A stretch of DNA of 64,000 bases from NCBI GenBank assembly GCA_003202005.1, contig QJJF01000003.1, positions 1 through 64,000 on the forward strand, written 5' to 3'. Shown in pieces: positions 10,582 through 19,660 of this stretch (positions within the stretch are counted from its first letter, which is position 1; each line of letters starts with the position of its first letter). The position numbers were made by a program, and so were the translations under genes. The notes below the pieces were generated by a model, which made no database searches, was not told the DNA's origin, and saw nothing but the letters and a program-made list of their open reading frames with translations. The DNA is from Williamsia faeni. GTDB lineage: Bacteria; Actinomycetota; Actinomycetes; Mycobacteriales; Mycobacteriaceae.

Positions 10582-12063
10582 TCAACGGACGGTGGATGAC
10601 GCCAGGGGCCCTTCCCCGGCTTCGGCGAACAGGTCCGCGACGCGTGATGCGGTGTCCAGCGACTTCCTGGTGGTCGAGTAGATGCCGCCGGCAGCGATTG
10701 TCACGCCGAGACCAGCGGCAACCCACCACAGTGGTGCCATATCCGAGGCCGACGATGCGTCGGGGTGAGCGGCAATCACCGAACCCGCGATCACACCCGA
10801 CAACGCCACACCGATGGCCACACCGATCTGCCTGCTGGTGGACGCGATTGCCGAGGCGGCGCCGGCCCGGTCCCTTGGCATCCCGCTGACCGCACCCGTG
10901 GTGATCGGCGCGTTGACCATGCCGAAGCCGATTCCGAACACTCCGAAGGTGATGAGCAGCTGCCAGATCGGCGTGACCTCGTCGACCGCGGTCATCAACG
11001 TCGACGCGACCGCCAGGAGTATCCCGCCGGAAACCAGAGACGGCCGGGTGCCAAAGCGACCGACCATACGCCCGGACAACGGCGAGAAGAGCAGTGTTCC
11101 CAACGCCAGCGGCAAAAACATCAGTCCGGTCTCCACCGGGCTGTACCCACGGATGCTCTGCAGGTAGATCGACACCACGAAGAGGAATGCGCCGAATGCG
11201 GCGAATGCGCAGATTCCGGTGAGGGTGGCAGTCGAGAACGGAACACTGCGGAAGAACCGGAGGTCGATGAACGGGTCGTGGCGGCGCAATTCGTAGCGGC
11301 AGAAGGACGCAAACGCCATGGCCGTGACGGCGAAGATACCGATCGTCCATGGATCGGTCCAGCCCAACTCGGGTCCTTCGATCAGGCCGTAGATCAGCCC
11401 GGCCATGAACACCACGGCAAGTGCCTGGCCGATCGGATCGAGGCTGCGCACATGTTGCGACTTCGACTCGGGCACAACCAATGCGGTGGCCACCACCGCG
11501 ACAACGCAGATGGGCAGGTTGATCCAGAACACCGCTTCCCAGCTGAACATGTTGATGGCGAGACCACCGACGATCGGCCCCAGTGCCATCGAGATGCCGA
11601 CGACCGCACCCCACACACCCACCGCCCGGGCCCTCTCGACCCGCCCCGGAAAGGTGTTGGTGATGATCGACATCGCGACCGGGTTGAGCATCGACCCACC
11701 CACGGCCTGCACGAACCGGGCCGCGATCAGTACCTCCACGGTCGGCGCCAGGCTGCAGAGCAGTGAACCGAACGCAAAGGTGGTCAGGCCGATCTGGAAT
11801 ACGCGTCGGCGCCCGAACTTGTCGGCCATGGTTCCCGAGAGGAGCAGCAGGCTGGCCAGGACCAGGGTGTAGATGTCGATGACCCATTGCAACTGTGCGG
11901 GAGTGGCATCGAGATCGACGCGTATCGACGGGATCGCGACATTGACGATGGTCGAGTCCATCGAGACGATCAGCAGACTCAGGCAACAGGTCACCAGGAT
12001 CGCAGTCTTGCGATGAGGGCTGAGCACCGGCGCCGAGGTCACCGGATAATTGTGGGGTGGCAC
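10582..12063 (-). CDS. DHA2-family MFS drug/solute exporter
   Basis: This 493-residue major facilitator protein has about 14 membrane helices, the DHA2 (EmrB/QacA) topology. The MFS motif A is visible as GTMADKFGRRR near residue 78, with MDSTIVNVAIPSI in helix 1 and the motif C region GPIVGGL. It should be a proton-driven exporter in the inner membrane. The substrate cannot be told. It starts 21 bases after the DUF2567-like gene, so it may be the last gene of the biotin operon. The start is GTG 12063, with a GTG seven codons downstream as an alternative. Its stop abuts the repeat array. Confidence 0.88.
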   Translation of the reverse strand: MPPHNYPVTSAPVLSPHRKTAILVTCCLSLLIVSMDSTIVNVAIPSIRVDLDATPAQLQWVIDIYTLVLASLLLLSGTMADKFGRRRVFQIGLTTFAFGSLLCSLAPTVEVLIAARFVQAVGGSMLNPVAMSIITNTFPGRVERARAVGVWGAVVGISMALGPIVGGLAINMFSWEAVFWINLPICVVAVVATALVVPESKSQHVRSLDPIGQALAVVFMAGLIYGLIEGPELGWTDPWTIGIFAVTAMAFASFCRYELRRHDPFIDLRFFRSVPFSTATLTGICAFAAFGAFLFVVSIYLQSIRGYSPVETGLMFLPLALGTLLFSPLSGRMVGRFGTRPSLVSGGILLAVASTLMTAVDEVTPIWQLLITFGVFGIGFGMVNAPITTGAVSGMPRDRAGAASAIASTSRQIGVAIGVALSGVIAGSVIAAHPDASSASDMAPLWWVAAGLGVTIAAGGIYSTTRKSLDTASRVADLFAEAGEGPLASSTVR

Positions 12064-12084
12064 TGCTATCGCCGCGTCATCGGG

Positions 12085-12672
12085 TCAGGAGTGCGGTATC
12101 TCGTTGGACGTGACCGCCGGAGAGACCGCCGGTGCCGGGTCGGCCGGGGATCCGAGATCGCCGGACCGGTTCATGACCACCAGCACCAAGTAGGTCAGCA
12201 ACGCGGTGAGCGGCGCGACGACCAGCAGCGCCCAGGAGAAACCGATCCCTCCCCCGATGTCGAGGTACGCGTCCGACATGCGCAGGCTCGGCGCCTGAGT
12301 GAAATCTCCGTCTACCGGGACACCGTCGCGACCGGAGAAACGCAGGCGTGCCACCAGGTCACCGACCCAGACCGCGATGATTCCAGCAGCGATCGCACCG
12401 AACGCCAGCCCGGCAACCCCGGCCGGACCGCGTAATTTCGGCGGCATCCAGAACACCAACGCCAGGATCACTCCGGCGATCATCGCCACTGCGAAGTACA
12501 CGCCGATCGCCGTGAAGTCGGTGCTTGTGTCACCGGTGGCGACCGCTTTGTTCGGCGCGACCACGCGGCCGTCGATACCCGGTGTCAGCAAACCCCAGAT
12601 CAGTCCCCACACCACACCGACCAGGACCACACCTGCCGACACGAAAACCAGAGACCGAGCACGCCCGGTCAA
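12085..12672 (-). CDS. DUF2567-like membrane protein
   Basis: This 195-residue protein has four membrane helices, about residues 7-29, 53-77, 86-107 and 144-167, with an extracytoplasmic loop between helices 1 and 2. It ends in an Ala/Pro-rich tail. It resembles the actinobacterial DUF2567 family, which in mycobacteria also follows bioB and the small BsaP gene. The start is TTG 12672, overlapping the bsaP stop (TTGA). Function is unknown. Its fixed place next to biotin synthase suggests co-expression but does not show a role in biotin metabolism. Confidence 0.7.
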   Translation of the reverse strand: MTGRARSLVFVSAGVVLVGVVWGLIWGLLTPGIDGRVVAPNKAVATGDTSTDFTAIGVYFAVAMIAGVILALVFWMPPKLRGPAGVAGLAFGAIAAGIIAVWVGDLVARLRFSGRDGVPVDGDFTQAPSLRMSDAYLDIGGGIGFSWALLVVAPLTALLTYLVLVVMNRSGDLGSPADPAPAVSPAVTSNEIPHS

Positions 12673-12911
12673 CGTTGGTACAACTCCACGGAGTCGACGG
12701 TACCGTGCCGCGAACAGCGGGCCGACCAGCCATCAGGACGAACCTGAACGACCATGCGTCGACCACACTGTCCGCAATAACGGGGTGGTTCGAGCCCGAG
12801 TTGCGCGGCGCGGGGAATCGACTGCGGGTCTTCCACGTCCAACTTCACCCCGGTGTAAACGCCGTACACCAGCGGAGCTGCCAGTGGCGTCGGGATCGGG
12901 ATGTCATTCAT
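12669..12911 (-). CDS. bsaP: biotin synthase auxiliary protein-like (BsaP)
   Basis: This small protein of 80 residues lies directly after bioB. It has a four-residue cysteine knuckle, RYCGQCGRR, around residue 46 and a third cysteine in SARCSRHG about 20 residues later. A His next to the last Cys could act as fourth metal ligand. In mycobacteria a protein of this size and position, BsaP, has been reported as needed by BioB to turn dethiobiotin into biotin. I start at the ATG of MNDIPIPT (12911). A TTG at 12929 overlapping the bioB stop is the alternative. It is coupled to bioB on one side and the membrane gene on the other. Confidence 0.75.
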   Translation of the reverse strand: MNDIPIPTPLAAPLVYGVYTGVKLDVEDPQSIPRAAQLGLEPPRYCGQCGRRMVVQVRPDGWSARCSRHGTVDSVELYQR

Positions 12912-12925
12912 CAGCGGGCCGGCGA

Positions 12926-13939
12926 TCAAATCGAGTCGTTGAGAGCCTTGATCGGCATCTGCAGCTCGTTGAGCAGATCCAGATCGGTTTCGGCCGGACG
13001 GCCCAGCGTGGTCAGGTAGTTGCCCACGATGACCGCATTGATCCCACCCAGGATGCCCTGCTTGGCACCCAGATCACCCAGGGTGATCTCTCGCCCACCG
13101 GCGAACCGCAAAATCGTGCGCGGCAACGCCAACCGGAACGCGGCAATCGACTTGAGCGCCTCGGAAGCCGGCAGCACATCCAGGTCACCGAACGGTGTGC
13201 CCGGACGCGGGTTGAGGAAGTTCAGCGGAACCTCGTCGGGATCGAGCGACGCCAGATCCGCGGCGAACTCGGCGCGCTGCTCGAGCGACTCACCCATTCC
13301 CAGGATGCCGCCGCAGCACACCTCCATCCCGGCCTCACGGATCATCGTCAGCGTTCCGAAACGCTCTTCCCAGCTGTGGGTGGTCACCACGTTCGGGAAA
13401 TGCGACCGCGCGGTCTCCAGATTGTGGTTGTAGCGATGCACACCCATCGCCTTGAGCTCATCGACCTGCTCCTGGGTCAACATGCCCAGGCTGCACGCGA
13501 TCTGGATGTCGACCTCGGCGCGAATGGCCTCGATACCGGCGGCGACCTGTGCCATCAGACGCTTGTCGGGTCCGCGGACCGCAGCCACGATGCAGAACTC
13601 GGTCGCACCGGACTTCGCGGTCTGCTTGGCCGCTTCGACCAGCGCCGGAATATCGATCCAGGCACTGCGCACCGGCGAGGCGAACAAACCTGACTGTGAA
13701 CAGAAATGGCAGTCCTCGGGGCAACCACCGGTCTTGAGGGAGATGATGCCTTCCACCTCGACCTCAGGACCACAATGCTTCATCCGCACCTCATGAGCGA
13801 GCTGAAGCAGGTCGGTCAACCGGTCGTCAGACAACTGCAGAACCTGCAGCGTCTGCTCCTGGTTGAGCCCTTCCCCGCGTTCCAACACCTGCTCACGTGC
13901 GACGTCGAGTATGTCGGTGCGTACTGGCGCCTGGGTCAC
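12926..13939 (-). CDS. bioB: biotin synthase
   Basis: BioB inserts sulfur into dethiobiotin. It is a radical SAM enzyme with a [4Fe-4S] cluster and an auxiliary cluster that acts as sulfur donor. The 337-residue protein shows the radical-SAM motif [11 protein letters not shown] near residue 73, the family signature [13 protein letters not shown], and [12 protein letters not shown]. The start is GTG 13939, with AAGGGA six bases upstream. It is separated from bioD by about 74 bases, a gap that could hold an internal promoter, though I see no clear one. The adjacent BsaP-like gene is probably its helper. Confidence 0.98.
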   Translation of the reverse strand: MTQAPVRTDILDVAREQVLERGEGLNQEQTLQVLQLSDDRLTDLLQLAHEVRMKHCGPEVEVEGIISLKTGGCPEDCHFCSQSGLFASPVRSAWIDIPALVEAAKQTAKSGATEFCIVAAVRGPDKRLMAQVAAGIEAIRAEVDIQIACSLGMLTQEQVDELKAMGVHRYNHNLETARSHFPNVVTTHSWEERFGTLTMIREAGMEVCCGGILGMGESLEQRAEFAADLASLDPDEVPLNFLNPRPGTPFGDLDVLPASEALKSIAAFRLALPRTILRFAGGREITLGDLGAKQGILGGINAVIVGNYLTTLGRPAETDLDLLNELQMPIKALNDSI

Positions 13940-14013
13940 GTGGCATCCCTTTCGTCATGAACGTTGAGCCCTCAGTGTGCATCATCACGCATATCGGGCA
14001 TGTGGCAGAGGGG

Positions 14014-14688
14014 TCACAGACCCGCCAGCCAATCCGGATCAAACCATCCAGATGCCTGCGAAGTAAAACTACTCCGGAGTAAGCTTCCGGCCCCTGCCGG
14101 GATACGACCGACCACGGGGACGCCGGTGAGCGCGGGCAGGTCGTAGAGGTTGCATCGCTCGGCCAGGCCCGGCTGCGACGGCCAGGAGCCGATGACGATG
14201 CCGGCGCATTCCAGTCCGGCGGCCTTGATCGCCGAGGTCGTGAGCTCGGTGTGATTGAGCGTGCCGAGCCCGGCCCCCGCGACAACCAGCAGCGGCGCAC
14301 CGAGACCGGCCGCGACATCGAGCATGGTGACGTCGGCCGCCAGACGGACCAGCACCCCACCGGCACCTTCCACCAGCGTCAGATCACAACCGTCGAGGGC
14401 CCGGACGCCGTCGAGCACTTTGTGCAGGTCCACCGGCGCCGCTCCTTCACGCTCGGCCGCCCGGGCCGGTGCGAGCGGGTCGCGGAAGCGGTAGAGCTCG
14501 CTTGTCACGGTGACACCCGCGAGCCGGATCACCTCGTCGACGTCACCGCGCTCCCCCGGTCCGACGCCGGTCTGCGCCGGTTTGCACACCGCCACGGTCG
14601 CCCCGGCGGCCATCGCGGCGGCCGCGAGCGCGGCAGTCGCCACGGTCTTGCCGACCTCGGTGGAGGTCCCGGTGATCACGAGTCGCAC
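14014..14688 (-). CDS. bioD: dethiobiotin synthetase
   Basis: BioD closes the ureido ring of dethiobiotin from DAPA, CO2 and ATP. The 224-residue P-loop protein begins with [19 protein letters not shown], which contains the Walker A, and has the second-site motif [11 protein letters not shown] near residue 110. The start is GTG 14688, nine bases after the bioF stop, with GAGG upstream. It belongs to the bioA-F-D block. Length and motifs are typical. Confidence 0.97.
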   Translation of the reverse strand: MRLVITGTSTEVGKTVATAALAAAAMAAGATVAVCKPAQTGVGPGERGDVDEVIRLAGVTVTSELYRFRDPLAPARAAEREGAAPVDLHKVLDGVRALDGCDLTLVEGAGGVLVRLAADVTMLDVAAGLGAPLLVVAGAGLGTLNHTELTTSAIKAAGLECAGIVIGSWPSQPGLAERCNLYDLPALTGVPVVGRIPAGAGSLLRSSFTSQASGWFDPDWLAGL

Positions 14689-14697
14689 AGACGGACC

Positions 14698-15864
14698 TCA
14701 GATCTCGGCGAGAACCGCGGTGACCACTTCGGCCACCTGTGCAATGTCGTCGTCGGTGAGGTCCGCGCGCACGGTCAGCCGCAGGCGCGATGTGCCCGGC
14801 GGTACCGACGGCGGACGGAAACATCCGACGAGCACGCCCCGGTCGCGGCAACGTTGTGCGGCCGCGAATGCCTGGGCCGGATCACCGATGACGATCGAGA
14901 CGACCGCCGCCTCCGACCCGGTTCCGCCGCATAATGTCGCGAGCCGGTTGGCATTGGCGCGCACCCGGGTTGCCAGGTCTGGCTGCCCACGCAGAACTCG
15001 CAGCGCAGCCTGCGCGGCACCGGCCGCGGCGGGCGCGAGGCCCGTGTCGAAGATGAAGGTGCGGGCCCGGTCGATCAGGTGCTCCCGGACCATCGCCGAC
15101 CCGAGGACCACGCCACCTTGCGAGCCAAGCGATTTCGAGAGAACGGCGGTGGTGACCAGGTCAGGGGCTCCGGACAGACCCACTTCGTTCAGAACGCCGC
15201 GACCACCGGCGCCGCGAACACCGAACGCGTGGGCCTCGTCGACCAACAGCACCGCACCGTTGGAGCGGGCCGCTGCATACAGCTCGGCAACCGGGGCGAT
15301 CGCGCCGTCGATCGAGTAAACCGAATCGGTGACCACCATCGCCCGCTGTTCGCTGCGCCCTTCCAGCTCACGGCGCACGGCGGCATGGTCACCGCGGTCG
15401 ACGACCACGACCCGGGCCCGCGACAGGCGGCACCCGTCGATCAGCGATGCGTGCGAACCGCCGTCAGAGACGATCAGGTCGCCGCGACCCATCAATGCCG
15501 ATACGGCGGCGATGTTGCCGACGTACCCGGAGGAGAACACCAGCGCGGATTCGTAGCCGAGGAACTCGGCAAGGTCGTCTTCGAGGGATTCGTGGAGCTG
15601 CGTCGTTCCGGTCACCAGGCGCGACGACGTCGATCCGGCACCCCACAGATCAAGAGCAACGCGAGCCGCCGCGATGACGTCGGGATGGCGGGACAACCCC
15701 AGGTAGTCGTTGGACGCCAGATTGAGCAGCCGGTCATCGGTGGCGCGTGGCACCAACGTGCGATGCAGGCCCTCTGCCGCGCGAACTTCGGCGGCCTCGT
15801 GCAGCCAGTCGAGCGCGGTATCGGTGTCTGCACCTTCAGCGGTGCTCGGCGTCAACGGTTTCAC
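14698..15864 (-). CDS. bioF: 8-amino-7-oxononanoate synthase
   Basis: BioF is a PLP enzyme joining alanine to pimeloyl thioester. The 388-residue protein shows LASNDYLGLSRHPDV, GSTSSRLVTGTTQLHESLE, the substrate His in DGGSHASLIDG, the cofactor Asp in VLLVDEAHAFGVRG, and the Schiff-base Lys in TTAVLSKSLGSQGG. I start at GTG 15864, preceded by GAGAGG. A TTG at 15888 would overlap bioA. The gene is head-to-tail with bioA. The source of the pimeloyl group cannot be read from this window because no bioC, bioH or bioI is present. Confidence 0.97.
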   Translation of the reverse strand: MKPLTPSTAEGADTDTALDWLHEAAEVRAAEGLHRTLVPRATDDRLLNLASNDYLGLSRHPDVIAAARVALDLWGAGSTSSRLVTGTTQLHESLEDDLAEFLGYESALVFSSGYVGNIAAVSALMGRGDLIVSDGGSHASLIDGCRLSRARVVVVDRGDHAAVRRELEGRSEQRAMVVTDSVYSIDGAIAPVAELYAAARSNGAVLLVDEAHAFGVRGAGGRGVLNEVGLSGAPDLVTTAVLSKSLGSQGGVVLGSAMVREHLIDRARTFIFDTGLAPAAAGAAQAALRVLRGQPDLATRVRANANRLATLCGGTGSEAAVVSIVIGDPAQAFAAAQRCRDRGVLVGCFRPPSVPPGTSRLRLTVRADLTDDDIAQVAEVVTAVLAEI

Positions 15865-15877
15865 TGTGAGAAGCCTC

Positions 15878-17218
15878 TCATAGACCAATAGGCGTGGCGC
15901 TACCCGCCACCGTGGCGTGAACGGCCGCGCTCACACCGCCGATAAGTATGTCGATGTCCGTTTCGGTACAGATATACGGAGGCATCGTGTAGACGAGGTC
16001 GCGGAACGGCCGCAACCAGACCCCGCTGTCCACAGCTGCATCCGTCGCGACGGCCATATCCACGGGGTTGTCGAGCTGCACCACTCCGATGGCGCCGCGA
16101 ACGCGTACCTCGCGCACCCCCGGAACAACGGACAAAGGCGCCAGGCCGGCCGTCAGAGTCTGCGAGATCTGTGTGACCCGCTCACGCCACGGCGACGCGA
16201 GCAACAATTCCGTGGAGGCGACCGCCACCGCCGCCGCCAACGGGTTTGCCATGAACGTCGGGCCGTGCGCCAGCACTCCGACGGCCGAACCGGAGATGGT
16301 GTCGGCAATCTCACGTGTGCACAATGTCGCCGCCATCGACAGGTAGCCACCGGTCAGTGCTTTTCCGACGCACATGATGTCCGGTGAGACGCCCACATGG
16401 TCTGCGGCGAACAGTTCTCCGGTGCGGCCGAATCCCGTCGCGATCTCGTCGAAGATGAGAAGGACGCCCTGCTCGTCGCAGATCCGGCGAAGCTCGGTCA
16501 GGTAGCGGGGATCGTGGAAACGCATGCCGCCGGCGCCCTGGACCACGGGCTCCACGATGACCGCGGCGAGTTCACTCCGATGCGCGGTGACCAGTTCTTC
16601 GAACTCCGCCACGTAATCGGATTCGAAGTCGACCGGCGGGACCGGTGCAAAGACCTGCCGGGTCAGGACGTCGGTCCAGAGCGAATGCATCCCGCCCTCG
16701 GGGTCGCACACGCTCATCGGCGTGAAAGTGTCGCCGTGGTAGCCACCGCGCCAGGTCAGCAGCCTGTTTCGGCCGGTCTCGCCGCGCGCTCGCCAATATT
16801 GCAGAGCCATTTTCACGGCCACCTCGACCGACACCGACCCCGAATCGGAGAAGAACACGGTCCGCAGCGGGTCCGGTGTGATCTCGACCAGCAGCTCGGC
16901 CAACCGGGCCGCGGGTTCGTGTGTCAACCCACCGAACATCACGTGCGCCATCGAGTCGAGCTGCGCACGCGCCGCGTCGTCGAGGACCGGATTTCGATAG
17001 CCGTGGATTGCCGCCCACCACGAACTCATCCCGTCGACAACCGTGGTCCCGTCGGCGAACGTCAACCGCACACCCTGCGCCGAGCGCACCACGCGCGGGG
17101 CCGGGGCGGGATGGGGCATCGTGCCGTACGGATGCCAGATCAGTTCGGAATCGAGCCTGGTGATGTCCGCTGCGGAAAGCACAGCGTGTCCGTTCGAGTG
17201 TTCGGAAAACGTGGGCAC
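15878..17218 (-). CDS. bioA: adenosylmethionine-8-amino-7-oxononanoate transaminase
   Basis: BioA converts KAPA to DAPA using S-adenosylmethionine as amino donor. The 446-residue class III aminotransferase has the substrate-binding HPYGTM near residue 29, [51 protein letters not shown], and the PLP Lys in [12 protein letters not shown]. The start is GTG 17218: TAGGGT lies six bases upstream, which predicts a leaderless transcript and makes this the promoter-proximal gene of the biotin operon. It is divergent from the acyltransferase gene. Confidence 0.98.
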   Translation of the reverse strand: MPTFSEHSNGHAVLSAADITRLDSELIWHPYGTMPHPAPAPRVVRSAQGVRLTFADGTTVVDGMSSWWAAIHGYRNPVLDDAARAQLDSMAHVMFGGLTHEPAARLAELLVEITPDPLRTVFFSDSGSVSVEVAVKMALQYWRARGETGRNRLLTWRGGYHGDTFTPMSVCDPEGGMHSLWTDVLTRQVFAPVPPVDFESDYVAEFEELVTAHRSELAAVIVEPVVQGAGGMRFHDPRYLTELRRICDEQGVLLIFDEIATGFGRTGELFAADHVGVSPDIMCVGKALTGGYLSMAATLCTREIADTISGSAVGVLAHGPTFMANPLAAAVAVASTELLLASPWRERVTQISQTLTAGLAPLSVVPGVREVRVRGAIGVVQLDNPVDMAVATDAAVDSGVWLRPFRDLVYTMPPYICTETDIDILIGGVSAAVHATVAGSATPIGL

Positions 17219-17224
17219 GGATCC

Positions 17225-17230
17225 ACCCTA
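17225..17230 (-). promoter_or_regulatory. -10 box TAGGGT, leaderless bioA start
   Basis: On the minus strand TAGGGT is followed by six bases and then the GTG of bioA. The same hexamer precedes treX on the other strand. No biotin-repressor (BirA or BioR type) palindrome was recognised in the 145-base divergent region up to 17363. Confidence 0.55.
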
Positions 17231-17363
17231 ATGAGGGCGCGCGGCGGAACCGTGCCGGGGATTCCCAGCCGGGGCAGGTACATTACGTGGCTGGACTGCC
17301 CACCCACAGCTGCGATGAGACGATTGCGCAGCAGACCCTCCGAGCAAACGAGACACCAGAACA

Positions 17364-19586
17364 TTGACTGCCACGCCCACGGTTGACCAGCGGAACGCGT
17401 CTGTTCCCGCCGATTCGGTGCCTACCTATCGCACCGACCTCGACGGACTCCGCGGACTCGCGATCATCCTCGTGGCCTGCTTTCACATCTGGTTCGGCCG
17501 GGTTTCCGGTGGCGTCGATGTCTTCTTGACCCTGTCGGGCTACTTCTTCATCGGGTCACTGCTTCGGCACACGATCGTCAGTCAGGACGACCGCGCCACG
17601 CTGTGGACAACCGTCAACCCGGTCAAGCGGCTCACGCGTCTGGCCCGGCGGCTTCTGCCCGCCCTGGTGGCGATCCTGATCGTCATCAGCCTCGGGACTC
17701 TGCTGATCTTCCCGCAAACCCGGTGGCTCGCCACCGGACGCGAGGTCATCGCCAGCCTGTTCTACTACCAGAACTGGTTCCTGGCCTTCAATTCCCAGGA
17801 CTACACCGCGGCGAGCTCGGCGAACAGTCCGTTGCAGCACCTGTGGTCGATGTCGGTGCAGGGTCAGTTCTTCGTGGTCACGATGCTCACCGCGCTCGCG
17901 TTCGCCGGAGCCATCAAACTTCTGGTGCAGGCCGGCTCCAAGAAATTGGCCAATCCGACGGTGATCCGCGTGCTCGTCGGTGGAGCGATCCTCGGCGTCG
18001 CCGCGGTGTCCTTCTATTGGGCGCACATGCGGATGGGCGTGAACCAGCAGTTCAACTACTACGACACCATCTCGCGCGCCTGGGAGCCGCTGGCCGGTGG
18101 CCTGCTGGCCGTGTGGATGCCGAAGTGGCGGGTCCCCAATGCGATTCGCAACCTGGTGTCCATCACCGCCCTCATCCTGATCGTCACCTGCGGTTGGTGG
18201 ATCGTCGGCGTCGAGCAGTATCCCGGTCCGTGGGCCCTGGTGCCGGTGCTCTCCACGGTGGCGATCATCTGGGCCGGTGGGACCGCACACCAGGTCGGGG
18301 CGACCGTGGAGCGCCCCGCCGTCAACAACGCCCTCGCCACTCGCCGGATGGTCTGGCTCGGGTCGATCTCCTACGCCTTGTACCTGTGGCACTGGCCGCT
18401 GCTCATCTTCTACCTGACCTGGCGCGACAAGAACCACGCATCCGTCGTCGAGGGCTCCGTCCTGATCGCGGTCTCGATCGCGCTGGCATGGCTCACCAAG
18501 CGATACATCGAGGAACCGCTGCGCGCGCCGCGTTCGGTGTCCATCCACAAGGACAACCCACCCCACAAGGGCACCCCGACCCGGCATCACCAGGCGACCC
18601 ATGCCGCAGCCGTCAACCCGTGGCGGGTCCGTCTCCTCGGTTACTCGACGGTGGTCGGCAGCATCCTGCTGGTCGCCGCCATCGTGATGACGGTCGGGTT
18701 CAAGGCGTGGGAGTACCACGCCACCCATATGAAGGTCGACACGACAAATCTCGATCCTCGCGTCTACCCCGGCGCCCATGCACTCCTCGACGGCGTCCCG
18801 GTACCCCACGTGGACCCGCAGCCCTCACCGCTGGCCGTGGGTATGGACCTCCCCGTAACCTCGTTCGAGGGCCACATCAGCGACTTCGAAGACGGCGACG
18901 TCCACATCGGCGAGTACGGTGATCCGTTCGCCACCAAGACAATTGCGCTCGCCGGCGGTTCCCACGCCGAGATGTGGATCACCGCGCTGGACGTCCTCGG
19001 CAAGCAGAACCACTTCAAGGTGAGGACCTATCTGAAGATGGGCTGCCCCCTCACCGCCGAGGCCGAACCCAAGCAAGACGGAGTCCCCTACCCGCAATGC
19101 CGCGAGTGGGTCGACAAGGTGATGCCGATGATCATCGCCGACAGGCCCGACGCGGTGTTCACCAACTCGACCCGGCCCCGCGACAACAACCCGGGTGACT
19201 GGGTCCCCGACGACTACCTCCCGATCTTCGCCCAGTTCGCGCAGGCCGGGATCCCTGTCCTCGGGATGCGCGACAGCCCCTGGCCACACAACGGTGGCGG
19301 TGCCATCAACACCCCGGACTGTCTGTCGAAGAGTTCCAACAAGGACTGCAGCACCACGCGCGCGTCGGCACTGTCACCCACCGACCCGACGCTCGACATC
19401 GTGCAGAAATACCCGAACATGTATCCGATCGATCTCTCCGACGGGATGTGCGACCCGACAACGTGCTCTGCCGTGGTCGGAAACATCATCGTCTACAAGG
19501 ACTGGCACCACCTCAGCGCCACCTACATCCGCAGTCTCATCCCGGAACTGCAGCGTCAGATGCAGGCCGCACTGCCCTGGACGTAA
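17364..19586 (+). CDS. acyltransferase 3 with SGNH domain (OafA-like)
   Basis: This 740-residue membrane protein has an N-terminal acyltransferase-3 domain (about residues 20-385), starting YRTDLDGLRGLAIILVACFH with ten or so helices. One more helix follows (about 425-445) and then an extracytoplasmic SGNH hydrolase-like domain (about 510-738). The SGNH catalytic pieces look present: IALAGGSHAEMW (GxSH) and the terminal DWHHLSATY (DxxH). Such fusions O-acylate cell-surface sugars or glycolipids. It precedes treX by 75 bases, and a similar gene lies beside the tre genes in mycobacteria, as I recall. The start is TTG 17364, with no strong ribosome site, so the start is uncertain. Confidence 0.88.
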   Translation: MTATPTVDQRNASVPADSVPTYRTDLDGLRGLAIILVACFHIWFGRVSGGVDVFLTLSGYFFIGSLLRHTIVSQDDRATLWTTVNPVKRLTRLARRLLPALVAILIVISLGTLLIFPQTRWLATGREVIASLFYYQNWFLAFNSQDYTAASSANSPLQHLWSMSVQGQFFVVTMLTALAFAGAIKLLVQAGSKKLANPTVIRVLVGGAILGVAAVSFYWAHMRMGVNQQFNYYDTISRAWEPLAGGLLAVWMPKWRVPNAIRNLVSITALILIVTCGWWIVGVEQYPGPWALVPVLSTVAIIWAGGTAHQVGATVERPAVNNALATRRMVWLGSISYALYLWHWPLLIFYLTWRDKNHASVVEGSVLIAVSIALAWLTKRYIEEPLRAPRSVSIHKDNPPHKGTPTRHHQATHAAAVNPWRVRLLGYSTVVGSILLVAAIVMTVGFKAWEYHATHMKVDTTNLDPRVYPGAHALLDGVPVPHVDPQPSPLAVGMDLPVTSFEGHISDFEDGDVHIGEYGDPFATKTIALAGGSHAEMWITALDVLGKQNHFKVRTYLKMGCPLTAEAEPKQDGVPYPQCREWVDKVMPMIIADRPDAVFTNSTRPRDNNPGDWVPDDYLPIFAQFAQAGIPVLGMRDSPWPHNGGGAINTPDCLSKSSNKDCSTTRASALSPTDPTLDIVQKYPNMYPIDLSDGMCDPTTCSAVVGNIIVYKDWHHLSATYIRSLIPELQRQMQAALPWT

Positions 19587-19647
19587 CCAGCAGATTGCGA
19601 CTGGTGTGACGGGCTCTGCTCCGAATGCCACCCGGCCCGCGTCCCAG

Positions 19648-19653
19648 TAGGGT
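19648..19653 (+). promoter_or_regulatory. -10 box TAGGGT, leaderless treX start
   Basis: TAGGGT is followed by CGAGGAC and the ATG at 19661. The GAGGAC could act as a weak ribosome site, but the -10 spacing of seven bases fits a leaderless mRNA. It supports 19661 over the upstream ATG at 19625. Confidence 0.5.
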
Positions 19654-19660
19654 CGAGGAC

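Noticed and set aside
10139-10681. Plus-strand frame with ERAHITLDRA-type heptads over the repeat arm
   Set aside because: It has no credible start or ribosome site, overlaps nrtR, and the pattern follows automatically from the repeat. I report the DNA repeat and not a protein.
10442-11986. A 514-residue open frame on the minus strand across the MFS gene and the repeat array
   Set aside because: It is a shadow frame of the MFS gene that stays open through the 21-bp repeats because the period is a multiple of three. The true MFS product is in another frame, with clear membrane helices and MFS motifs.
12299-13693. A 464-residue plus-strand frame opposite bioB and the DUF2567-like gene
   Set aside because: It is a shadow with shuffled composition. 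The minus-strand products are recognised enzymes.
17219-17363. Biotin repressor operator in the bioA promoter
   Set aside because: No palindrome resembling known biotin-repressor sites was found. Only the -10 box is reported.
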